The translations under genes were made by a program, and so were the position numbers. The notes beneath the pieces were generated by a model. That model did no database searches, was not told where the DNA came from, and saw nothing but the letters and a program-made list of their open reading frames with translations. This document shows, one piece after another, positions 1 through 11,562 of a stretch of DNA of 64,000 nucleotides; position 1 is the first letter of the stretch, and each line of letters opens with the position of its first letter. The stretch is from assembly GCA_002812745.2 (NCBI GenBank), contig NCSJ02000054.1, positions 111,725 to 175,724 on the forward strand, given 5' to 3'. The DNA is from Scytalidium lignicola. Taxonomy: Eukaryota > Ascomycota > Leotiomycetes.

Positions 1-79
1 AACTTAGCTAACGAAGTAATTACGTTAGTTATCTGATCGAATGAAAACAAGTGAAAGGAGAGCTAAGAGGAATGCAATG

Positions 80-1221
80 TCATGCTATGGACTTACTGAC
101 TGCTGCAGAATTTGCAGGAATGATTTTGCCATTCGAGGAGATGACCCAGCCGCTGGGAACACCAACATAGGTAGTCTCAGGTACTGCGGATGTGGCTAGA
201 GTGGTGGAGGCAACCCATGGCCAGCCTGTGTGAGTATTGCTATGGCTTGGGGGGCCAAGGCCTGCGGGAATGGAAGGCGATAGAGACGTAATAGCTGGAG
301 CAACTGCTGTGCTTGTGGCGGCGCTAGAATCTAGATTTCCATTCACTTGACCACCAATGGCTTGGATGGACCCCCAGCTCCCGGAAGTGTCTCCATATTT
401 GTATGCTGTTCCAGTCGAGTAATCCGTTATTGCGAGTGATTTCACCGTCATGGTGTATGGACCATCAGCATAGTTCGTAGGACCTCTAGCCCAAGCAATT
501 GTTCCCGGCGGGTTCGATGGATCACCTCCAGACCAAGCTCCAAACTTGATTTGCATTGGTGTTTGTGGGAATTGATTTGCGTCTGCTGTAGCAGGCGTAA
601 GGACACGAACAACATTATTACCGACTGACCAGGTTATCTGGTTAGATGTCCATTCAACGGTGTAGGTAACCCAATCAGCCTGGTTATTTGGAGCTGGATT
701 GAAAGCGCCACGATTGTAGGTTGTCACATCACCCTTTCCAAAGTAATTTGTCTGGACTTCCGAATCATCTGCTCCCAGCCATTCCATGTCTATCTCATCC
801 AGGTCGTCCGATTGTAATACGAGCGTGCTAACAATTCCTGCGCCGGGAGCTGCTTTCATGGTGATCTCAACCTTGCCAAACATAATGTAGAATATGCTGA
901 CGAGTTGTGGAGAGTCGCCCGATTGGGCCACTGTGAAGTGTGCGCCTTCCGAGTCATATGTTGGGTTTCCGAGCGGTGTGAAGGAGTTAACTTCTCCTTG
1001 GGTGAAGTCGATATTGATCGATTTTCCGAGAGCTGTATCTTGAGGACATCCGGCTGTCATTATATCAGTATTTGACTTGACACGACTTTGACCTGACCTA
1101 ACTTACTAGAATAGAGCGGATTGCAAGAGCTGAAGGTTTGAGCGGCGACGAGACTAGTTAAGGTGCTCATCAACGTTGATGCTGTCACAATGACATAGTT
1201 CCTCATACTTCTAATCAACAT
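80..1221 (-). CDS. Secreted GH16 Crh-type cell-wall transglycosylase
   Basis: Probable chitin-glucan crosslinking enzyme of the fungal Crh family (GH16), acting at the cell wall. Two exons: 1107-1206 and 80-1053, with a 53-nt intron 1054-1106 (GTAAGT...CAG). Joining them restores the family motif CNPL...GCPQDTALG. The protein is about 357 aa from the ATG at 1206; an in-frame ATG at 1221 would add five residues. The first ~24 residues are a signal peptide ending near LVAAQ. The GH16 catalytic signature DEIDMEWLG is intact, and a typical KFGAWSGGD segment follows. The last ~90 residues are Ser/Thr/Ala/Pro-rich. Unlike many Crh proteins there is no hydrophobic GPI-anchor tail before the stop, so this copy is either freely secreted or has lost or hidden its C-terminal exon. 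Family assignment is firm; the exact start and C-terminus are less so. Confidence 0.88.
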
Positions 1222-2544
1222 CTTCGTAGACTGAAAATGTGCTACAAAATTGGGAAAGAAAGAAAAATACAACCACGAGCTGGCGTGGATATTCGCATCC
1301 AACCAGCTATCTCAATAGTTGTGATCAGTGAACTAAAAGTTAAAAAGAAACCAAGAACAAGACGTGAAGGATCTGATATAGATGGGGACGTAGTTTGACA
1401 GCAAAAAGCAAAAAGCAAATCGCACAATAGCAATTGTTTGGCGGTATGCCGGTTCATGCAGATGCAGCTACGGGTGTTACCTTTAAGACCCGTCGAAGAT
1501 GAGCTGTTCCTGCCAGCCACCGAATGACCGACTTTGCAACGTCAGCGACACGCCTCACCTGGAATTAGGGTGACTCGTATTTATCAAGTCCCTCGTGTTT
1601 AGTCAATCCGCGACACTCTGAGGCCAGGAAGAGGTTTGGAGGAGGCTGGAGGTGGGCCTCGCCCTTGTGAATTGTGCCATTCATGAAGGGTCTTGCTATA
1701 AGTGGGCGCTCCTGAGACTTCACTGATATGCTGATTGGCTGCAACCTCAAGGAAAAGGAGAGGCTGGGCGCGAGGCTGGGCGTCAATTCTTGCCTGAGGC
1801 AACAACATTAATTTTACCCCTCCTGATGATGCTGATTCCCGTGATACAGTCTTTGTCGGCTGTCATGGATTATATAATAAGAGTATAGACAAAGCCTTCA
1901 TATTCTTCACAATGTCTTTATCCAAGTGTGCTTTGGCCGAGCTTCATGTCTACTCCCGCTTGTACTACGGGCGCCACGTTTTTGGCGTAGTGGGTTGATG
2001 ATCGTGCTCCAACGAAGTGGCTCGTGCCATCCTACGCGGCACGGCCCTTCGCTTACTAGGGCACATACCACGTGATGCTAATAGATATACGCCGCTGCCA
2101 CTGGGAATACTGTGTAGGCCGGATCGATGATCGGGCTAATATTGGCTCCTTTTGTGTGCACAGTAGCATTCGTGAACCTTGACAGAAGAGAGAGATTGAC
2201 AGAGTGCAGTGTGTGTTTGAGAGAGTCAGGGAAAAGCAGCCACGATTTTCGAATTAATGCCAGCTCGTATATCGGGTACACCTCCGGACGTAACGTTCTG
2301 CCAGATAGGTACTGTACTGTAATGATTTGTCAAAGAGTGTTTCCAACCAGTGGCGGACTCCTTTTGACTTCCTCGACTTCTCACCGTGCATCAGCCGAAG
2401 CAGGCTCCGTCTCAGTGGAATATCCGCTTGACGAACCGGGCGGTTCGCAGTTGGGGCGGCTTGGGCTCTATTCCGGTTCTGCCTCGCTGCCCTAGCTGCT
2501 TTAGCTGCTTTGGTTGTTGTGCCGGTAATAATACGGTAGTACTG
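1222..2544. other. Gene-free upstream region of the Crh-like gene
   Basis: About 1.3 kb upstream of the minus-strand Crh-like gene, presumably containing its promoter. Open frames here are short, overlap on both strands and match no family I recognise. No tRNA or clear tandem repeat was seen. Confidence 0.5.
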
Positions 2545-2788
2545 TACGTAAGGGGGTGTCAGAAATGAGTCGCGCACCCCCTGCAAGCGAGCATTTTCTG
2601 GCCGTATGAGGAGATTTTCTCATGCCATTTTAAATAATCTGTGTAATAATTGTATGGAGCTCGAATTTCAAAACAGTATACTCGCTTGCCATCATTAAAA
2701 CAGCGTGAATTTTAGGCTAAATCATGCGTATGATTGGCTTATCGACTTACAAGGGGTGCGCGATTCATTTCTGACACCCCCTTACGTA
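2545..2788. mobile_element. MITE-like element with 34-bp terminal inverted repeats and TA target duplication
   Basis: Two 34-bp arms, 2547-2580 and 2753-2786, are reverse complements with one mismatch (33/34). Both begin CGTAAGGGGGTGTC reading inward. Each is flanked by TA (2545-2546 and 2787-2788), the target duplication expected of Tc1/mariner/pogo transposons. The element is 240 bp and has no coding capacity. A second nested inverted pair, gcaagcgag at 2583-2591 and its complement at 2681-2689, lies inside, so the unit can fold strongly. The size, TA duplication and long arms fit a non-autonomous DNA transposon (MITE). The superfamily is an inference from the TA only; no transposase is present in the window. 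Confidence 0.75.
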
Positions 2789-3830
2789 CTGTATGGAGAT
2801 GGAGGGAGATAGGTCTTGTCAGCCGCAGGGCCTATGAACCAATGCTCTGCTTGATCTACTGGATGAGGCAGTTAAGATGGAGATGCTGCTGGTCATGAGC
2901 GGTATGTGCGCAGAGTTACAGTAATTAACCGTCATCAGGGTCTCGACAGCGATTGCATCTTTGGGCGATCCACGAAATGCACGGGACCTCTAATTATACC
3001 GTGTAGTACCGTGACTTATTATTAACCTTACAGAACGGGGTATGGAGTTTCCTTTCGACTGCTCGTTCGAACAAACATGGCTCTCAGAATAGCGATGATA
3101 ATCATCTCTTTGATGGTTGCCTCGGAGAAATGTATATTTAGGACGCGAACACAAAGCACCTGGGATTGTGTGAGGATCAAGTTTCAGAATACCGCCGTGA
3201 CATCCAGAGTGTTTCTTCTCGATGGGGAGAGGATTTTTGGCGTGTCCATCTAGCCAAGCTGGGAGAATTCGACCGATGACAAGTCTCTCTGTAACCATTG
3301 TACTGCTCTGTGCTGAACGAAGGAACCATCCTTTGTATGGCCAGGTATTTGGCCCAAGTTTCTAGATTTAGAAGCAGCCCGGCTGTCAGCACAACCAACC
3401 GTTGCAGAAGGAGCACGATAGAGTACCCGTACTGTAGAGCAAGTCGAGTCAAGCACAACAATGCAATTTTATCTGCGCACATCGGCTAGCTGTCATAGCA
3501 CACCAAATACAACATAATTAACCCTCGAAGGTGTATTATCCAATCTGCTGGCTTGGGCGCATCTGCACCGTCGCCTCGTTCTGGGAAAATCTTATGTCGG
3601 TTTGATGTGGGACGAGAGCCACTACGCCCGCCCGTCGCAATACGCGAACCCAAGCATTCTCCACTCCTCCCACCAAGCAAGCCCCATGCAAGCTCGAATC
3701 TCTTGTCCAAGCATCCGGGCAGCATCAACATCTTCAATAACCACAAACAACCACCGGTCATTGCGAATCCCATTGGAATATCATTCTCCACTCGATGGCT
3801 GACTCGTAGCCACAAATTGCTGGTCTAACC
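2789..3830. other. Gene-free region upstream of adenylate cyclase
   Basis: About 1 kb between the MITE and the adenylate cyclase start. Overlapping short frames on both strands show no family resemblance. The last few hundred bases probably hold the promoter and 5' leader of the cyclase gene. Confidence 0.5.
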
Positions 3831-6800
3831 ATGACCAAGAAAGATGCCGCCCATCGCACCAGCTCCGCGACGAGCTCGAGCACCGAGAGCTGGAAGTCGA
3901 ACGACACTATCAAAGGCCCAGGCTTCCGCAATACTTCGCGCAGAGGCACCCCGATGCAGGTCAAGACCGACGGCGATGTGAGGAAGAGGTGAGCGACAAA
4001 TCTACTCTGTTACTTGACCTTCCCGTAAATGTCTCGGGTGGTTGAGCAAAGCACAGAGAGACAGACACTCTGAGGGACCGGTCCGTTGACTAACACGCTA
4101 CTCTGTCTATAGTGCTGGACATAAGGATGAGCCCGATACTCAGGTTTCGCCGACGTCAACTGCTCCCCGCACTGCTACATCTCCTCCGACAGCATCCCCC
4201 AATGTGTCTCCGAGAGAGCATAGGTTATCAGGCTTTGGCAATTACAGACGCGACCTTGCGGTGCTAGAGACTTCTGGCTCCCGCATCCCGCAGATTCAGC
4301 ACAACCCACCCACTGCTGCGTCACCACACCAGATCGCGCCGTGGATGTCAGCTAACGGGCCGGGTGCTCAACCCTCGAGTGGCTTCTCCACCAGTTTTTA
4401 CGATGATTCGAGCGATAATTTATCCCAGGCCTCGCAATTGTCGCCTGGGTTCAGACCGGGCACTGGATTGACCGGAAACACCAACACCACTGAGTCGCCT
4501 GCAGATCAGTTCTTTGGCGATGAGAGACGACCCTCCGTCGCGAGTGTGACGACTGCGAGTAGTTCCGGTTCTAAATCAAGTATCGGCAGAGGCACTATAC
4601 ACAAGAAATTACACAACTTCTTTGGTGAAGAATTTCCAGGAAAGGATGGATCTGAGGTCAGCCTCCCGGCGCATGGTAGAGAGCATCGGTCGCATTCATT
4701 TGCAAGAAGCCACCGCGATCGCAATTCTTCCAATGCTACTGAACATGCACCTAGGGATTCTTCCCCTGGAGGATCTCGTCCGAGGACACCCGTCCCATCC
4801 AGTGACGTTGTTCCCTTTCTGTATCAAGAAGCGCAGGTTAGTAATTGCAATCCTACTTATGTCAAATTTCTATTATGTCATCTATGTAGACTATTTTGAA
4901 ACTATTGCTAACGAGAATCACACAGGATATCTCAAAATATGGGGAAGCACCTGTCCGAGACAGCTTATCCGGGCCAGATAAAGAACGTTATGCGGGGGAT
5001 AGTCAAGGACCTCCCAAGACATCTTCGTCATCAAAATCTAGTCATGTCCATTCTATACACCATATCGGCCATAGCCATCGTCATAATAAGAGCAATGATG
5101 AAAGTAGAACTCTAAGACCTAGTATCAGCGGAGAGGACTCGGGAGGACGAAAGGACCGTACTGCTACGGGTACGCTATCCGGTAATGGATCCACTATCAG
5201 CCTCCAGCGCTCTAAAAGCCCTACTCCTAGCGGAGGAAGCAATTGGAACCAAGTTACGGCAGGCTCTGGAGGATGGGGAAGCTCAGGCGTGAGAACGCCA
5301 TTCAGTGATGGCCGTACATCACCACCAAACGGGCACAGTAAACTAAACCTCTTGAATCTAGGTCGTTTTAGGAAGCATAGAGAGAGAGATGGCGTATATC
5401 CAAGACTAAAAGATCTTCCAGGATCTGTGCGGTCATTGACTAGCACCAAAGGCGATAGGGCTACTACTCCCCCAGACTATGGGCCGTGGAGCAGAGAAGG
5501 CAGCTTTTCTAGCACCGAACCTAGCTTTTTCAGAAATACAGATCACGGTCGCAGCAATGCACGTCAAGCTACTTTTAACAAAAAGTTACCTTTCAGAAAA
5601 GCGCGTGGATCAAAGACGTCAGATGATCAGGATACCCTAAATGAGCTGAATGATATCCTTGAGCCACTTGGAGGTTCTGTCTTCACCCTTGACACCAACC
5701 TTTCTAACATGGAAGGTATTCTTTCGAAACCGCCACCACTAACACCACTGGACAACACTATTTTCGCTGGTCATGTCGATGATGAAGCGAAGCTAGATCA
5801 GGAAAACGGCGGCATGGAATGGAATGCGCCAGACAGCTGGGCTGTTAAGAGGGTCAACGACGATAACGTGGATGCACTTGCTGAGATAGATGACAACGGG
5901 ATCCCTCTTCACGATGACAAGCAAACGCCGTATTGCATTCGAATATTCAGGGTTGACGGAACATTTGCAACGTTGTCAGTGTCGCTCAATTCCACGGTTC
6001 ATGAGATTATGCAACAGTTAGGAAAGAAGACTCTTATGACCGATAGCCTTGATAATTACCAAATCGTCATGAAGAAACATGATTTGCAACGGATCCTTGG
6101 AGCTGGTGAACGTCCCGTAGTCATCCAGAAAAGACTTTTAGAGCAAGCCGGGTACGAGGAAAAAGACAGGATAGAGGATGTCGGACGGGAAGACAACAGC
6201 TATCTCTGCCGCTTTTCGTTTGTCCCCGCGCGTCAGAGCGGCTATGCTGCGGTTTCACAGGACCCTGGATTAAGTCGAATGCAGAAATACAGCCATGTTG
6301 ACTTGTCAGGGCGAAATCTCATAACTATACCTATCTCTCTTTATTCAAAAGCCTCCGAAATCATATCTTTGAACCTTTCACGAAATTTGTCCCTCGACCT
6401 CCCGAAGGACTTCATCCAGTCATGCCAGAATCTACGAGATATCAAGTTTATTAGTAATGAAGCCTGGAAGCTTCCGCCTAGCTTGAGCAGAGCTAGCCGT
6501 CTGACAATCCTAGATGTATCCAACAATAGACTTGAGCAGCTTGAGCACGCCGATCTCTACAGATTGCAAAGTCTCGTCAGTTTCAAGCTCGCAAATAACC
6601 GATTATCTTCTTTACCTTCCTACTTTGGACAGTTCAAGTGTCTAAGAACCCTGAATGTCTCTTCAAACTTCCTCGACACCTTCCCCGACTTCCTGTGTGA
6701 GCTTGACTCATTAGTGGATATAGATATGAGCTTTAACAGTATCTCAAAAATCCCAGATGACATCGGAAAGCTCAAGAACCTTGAACGATTTGTTATTACC

Positions 6801-9800
6801 AACAATAGGTTGGCAAACTCTCTTCCAGATGCTTTTGGGAATCTGTCAAAGTTAAGGGAGGTTGATATCCGCTACAATGCATTAACAAGTATAAATATTA
6901 TTGCTCAACTTCCAAAGGTTGAGATGATTTCCGCAGATCACAATGCGGTATCAGTCTGCGAGTCAAGCTTTGCTAAAATACGAATCCTGCGATTGAACTC
7001 GAATCCTGTCACTAAGTTTGAGATCTTGAATGTTGTGTCGACACTCACAACCCTCATTTTGTCAAATGCCAAACTGGCTCAAATCCCTGATGCAGTCTTT
7101 GACCGAATGCCAAACCTAGAGAAGCTTGTGCTTGATAAAAACCATTTCGTATCTTTACCAAATCACATTGGCAAGTTGCGCAGGCTTGAACACTTTAGCA
7201 TTGCTAAGAACACACTAAACAGCCTTCCGGCTGAGATCGGTTGTCTTCAGGAACTCCGTTTCCTTGATGTCCGACAAAACAATCTGAAGAAGCTTCCTAT
7301 GGAAATATGGTATGCTAATAAGCTCGAAACCTTCAATATATCATCGAACGTGCTCGACAATTTCCCTAAACCTGGATCCCGCCCGCCTCAAGTACCTGGA
7401 GAGGTTTCTCCACCTAATGGTGCGAATGGCAGCCCAGGTGAAACATCCAAGAATCCGAGTTTCGAGGAGTTAGGTCCTCTGGAAGCATTTGGACAGCGAA
7501 GATCTTCTAGTCAAACTTCCAGTGGGCTTCTATCTGTTGGCGGATCATCGATACCAGGAAGTGCCGATACTAAAGGCTCATCTTTAGTTTCTGTATATGG
7601 TAAGGGTGGCCGCAAAACATCTGTTGTTTCTAGAAATGCTTCGGACAGTACGCTGGGCACTCAATCGACTATGAGAAAGGATTCTACCGCATCCAGTAAG
7701 CTCGCTAATACCTTCGCCGTATCACTTCGAAATCTCTACCTGGCCGACAACCAACTCGATGACGATGTTTTTGATGACCTTATCCACTTAAGTGAGCTTC
7801 GAATCTTGAATCTATCATATAATGACTTGAATGACATACCGTCAAGATCTATCAAGAGTTGGCGGTACTTAACTGAGCTGTACCTTTCCGGAAACGAACT
7901 TACATCTCTACCAGCAGACGACTTTGAAGAATTTAGTCTCCTGCAAGTTCTCCATATCAATGGCAATAAATTCCAGACGCTTCCCGCCGAACTTGGTAAA
8001 GCCCATAGATTGTCAGTACTGGACGTGGGAAGTAACTCACTTAAATATAATGTCTCCAATTGGCCATATGACTGGAATTGGAACTGGAATACAAACCTGA
8101 GGTACCTCAATCTCTCTGGGAACAAACGTCTGGAGATCAAGCCGGCGCTGTCAGGAGCTGCCGGCCGGGAAGGACAGGATCTTACAGATTTCAATGCCCT
8201 GCAGCAGTTACGGATCCTTGGTCTGATGGATGTCACATTGACGATTCCAACAATTCCGGATCAGACAGAAGATCGAAGAGTTCGTACTTCTGGATCTATG
8301 GCAGGACAATTAGCATACGGAATGGCGGATACTTTGGGTAGGAATGAACATCTATCAATCATAGATCTTGTAGTCCCAAGATTTAGCTCCAACGAGTCCG
8401 AAACCTTACTTGGAATGTTTGATGGTCAAGCGTTATCAACTGGTGGATCTAAGATCGCGAGATATCTACATGAAAATTTTGGGCATATATTTAGCGATGA
8501 ACTAAAGAGACTCAATCCTGAAATCGGCGAGACACCAGTTGATGCTTTACGCCGAGCTTTCCTCTCTCTAAATAAGGACTTAACCACTGCAGCCACGCAT
8601 CATACCGAGGAAAGGTCTCTTTTGACACATCGGGGCTCGTCAACAGCTGCCCTCCTCACCCAAGCAGATCTTAATTCAGGGGGTGTAGCGACAGTTGCTT
8701 TCTTGCAGCAGTCAGAGTTATATGTCGCCAACGTGGGAGATGCCCAAGCTATACTTATTCACTCAGAAGGTGGTCATCGCATCTTGACTCGTAAACATGA
8801 TCCAGCCGAGCCCAATGAGCGCCAACGGATCCGAGATGCTGGTGGTTGGGTCTCACGACAAGGAAGACTCAATGATCTTTTAGAGGTTTCCAGAGCATTT
8901 GGTTACGTTCAACTTATGCCGGCAGTTCAAGCTGCACCGAACATTACCCATGTTACTATTAAAGAGCAAGATGAAATGTTATTAATTGCTTCTCGAGAGC
9001 TTTGGGAGTATCTGTCCCCTGAACTCGTCGTGGATGTTGCGAGATATGAGCGTGGAGATCTCATGCGTGCGGCCCAAAGGTTACGTGATCTGGCTATGGC
9101 ATTTGGAGCTACAGGCAAGATTATGGTGATGATGATTGGAGTTAGCGACTTGAAGAAACGAGCAATGATTCGACCTCACAGAGTTCAAAGTCTGTCGTTC
9201 AACCCGTCAGCCATAATCGATGATGGATATCTTCCCACCAAGAGGACGAAGAAGAAGGGCGAAACTGTTGAAGATTCAATGCTCCGGAGGCTTGAAGCTG
9301 AAGTGCCGGCTCCTGTTGGCGATGTCAGTATTGTCTTTACAGATATTAAGAGCTCAACAGTACTATGGGAAAACTATCCAAGCGCTATGCGTTCGGCGAT
9401 CAAACTTCATAATGAACTCATGCGTCGTCAATTACGTATAATAGGAGGTTATGAGGTTAAGACAGAAGGTGATGCATTCGTCGTCTCATTTCCTACTGCA
9501 ACATCTGCTCTTTTATGGTGTTTCGCTGTCCAGTGTCAACTTCTCGAGGTACCTTGGCCCTCCGAAGTCTTATCTAGTGTCATCGGCCAAGAAATATATG
9601 ACAACGATCAGAATCTGATTTACAAAGGCCTGAGCGTGAGAATGGGTATCCATTGGGGAGCTCCAGTGTGTGAACTTGATCCCGTAACGAGACGGATGGA
9701 TTATTTTGGCCCCATGGTTAACCGTACCGCCCGTATCTCTGCAGTAGCAGATGGAGGTCAAATCACAGTCTCAGCCGATTTCATCTCTGAGATACAACGA

Positions 9801-10534
9801 TGTCTTGAGACATATAGTGACAGCGATCGGTCCGGGTCAACAAGCTCCGAGGATGGCTTTGAGAATGATCAGCATGCTGCTGCTATTCGTCGTGAATTGC
9901 GGTCTCTCAGCTCCCAGGGCTTTGAAGTCAAAGATATGGGTGAGAGGAAACTAAAAGGCTTGGAAAATCCTGAATATATTTATCTCATGTACCCACACGC
10001 TCTTGCCGGGCGAATTAACTACCAGCAACGCCTCGCCGAAGCAGAAAAGGCTGCATCAACCTCCGAAAGCGCTTCGTTAGTTCGTCATGATATATCGTTG
10101 AATATTGATCGAGACTCTATTTGGCAGCTTTGGAACGTCAGCTTAAGACTTGAAGTGCTATGCTCTAGCTTGGAAGAGAACAGGGGAAACCATGTGCCCT
10201 TACTGCCTCCTGAGACTGCCCNTGATCGANTAAGTTGAAACAAGTTGGTGCGGAGGTTAGTGATAGATTGTTGCTGGATTTCCTGGGGCATCAGGTATCC
10301 AGGATTGAGGTATGTTAAAACCATTCTTAACCTTAACCCGTTGTAGGAAAGTAGGATACTAACAATATAATTCAGAGTGCTGTCACAACACTTGTCACGC
10401 GTCACATGGCAATCGGCCGAGCTCCGCTTATGGATCTGGATCAACTTCGGGGACCTATGGGCGACATTCTCAGTACCATATCATCGCAACTACAAGAACT
10501 ACAGCGATACAAGCAACTATACGGTAAACTCTAA
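3831..10534 (+). CDS. CYR1: Fungal adenylate cyclase (RA-LRR-PP2C-class III cyclase)
   Basis: Makes cAMP from ATP and relays Ras/G-alpha nutrient signals to protein kinase A. Exons: 3831-3988, 4113-4836, 4926-10309, 10376-10534; about 2141 aa, a normal length for filamentous fungi. Domains in order: Ser/Pro-rich N-terminus; G-alpha-binding segment near residue 530 (LNELNDILEPLGGSVF); Ras-association domain ~628-718; leucine-rich repeats ~750-1360, broken by a Ser/Gly-rich insert ~1110-1220; PP2C-like domain ~1445-1715; class III cyclase domain ~1756-1985 with VSIVFTDIKSSTVLW and KTEGDAFVVSF. The PP2C part shows FDGQ where active PP2Cs usually have DGHGG. Near the C-terminus, two Ns (10222, 10230) with one missing base break the frame; the reading frame resumes at 10235 (KLKQVGAEVSDRLLLDF) and continues through the last intron, which has a perfect TACTAAC branch site. 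The break is probably an assembly error. Confidence 0.95.
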
Positions 10535-11562
10535 GAAGCACGAAGGATGAAAAGCGAACGAAAAGAACACGATCTGGAGATAATTGCTGATGATTCTGAT
10601 CTACCTTAATATATATCGGTGGCGTTTTTACATTTTATGGTATATGTGGAGGGTTCTAGCGGCATATTTAGCATAGGCTGGATTTTTTTGGTGATTTACA
10701 CGCGGACAAACGATCAACGAACTTTTGAAATGCAATGGTAACTCAGCTTTTGGACATATCTATAAATATGCATATTTGGGAAAGGGAATTTTATGGGAGT
10801 AGGGAGGTGGTTGGGTTTTAATTGGGGTGTTTTTCATTTTATCAATTTTCGAAATCCCGGTAATTCTGTGGTGGCGGTCTTACATGGTGGAGGAGGAATA
10901 TCAGTATCGGAAAACGGAAAATCTAGGGCGGCCTTTTGGGGGAGGAGGGAGACTTCAAAGGCAGGGTGGTGGTCTAAAGGTTTTACGAAGAGGCATGGAA
11001 ACCGCCACCTTTGATGGGGCCAGGGGTATGTAAAAAGGCGGATGGATACCACGGTTCATGATGATAATTTTTGGAGGGTCTCCTGGAATTTCTCCTTTTT
11101 TCTGAGATATTCAAGCGATGGGTAGATACATTTTTGGCTATCTCAAGAACAGTAGCGAAACACATGTTTGGGATGGATGTTAATGAAATGAGTCGATTGC
11201 TTGAGTATCTAGTTCTCAATGTCTCCTATTGACGTGCTTCTTATAGCTTCTTTTCCATCGTGCCGCGAGGCCAAATTTATGGAAAGGAATTGATAGATAG
11301 TTTCAGGACAGGAAATGCGACGTTTGACATCTTAATATGATCCATATAATGTGAGATTTTGCTATGATATAAATGCTGTGGGGTATACACAAGGTGAAAA
11401 TCTATCTGCTTTTAAATACAACAATCGAATGGATATCCTTCATCACCATGCATCCTTATATATACATGCAATGTGGGAAAACAAAACTCCAAAGGAAAAA
11501 TGGAATAGATCCGATGCCCACAAGCTCCAAAATTAGACAAACGGCAAAACCAAAAAAACTCT
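10535..11562. other. Convergent intergenic region
   Basis: 3' flanks of the adenylate cyclase and the transporter, which converge here. Moderately AT-rich. Nothing recognisable on either strand. Confidence 0.5.

Noticed and set aside
2127..2586. Overlapping open frames on both strands next to the MITE
   Set aside because: No family similarity, and one frame runs into the transposon arm; more likely chance frames.
7736..8236. 166-codon antisense frame within adenylate cyclase
   Set aside because: It is a shadow of the conserved LRR coding frame on the plus strand.
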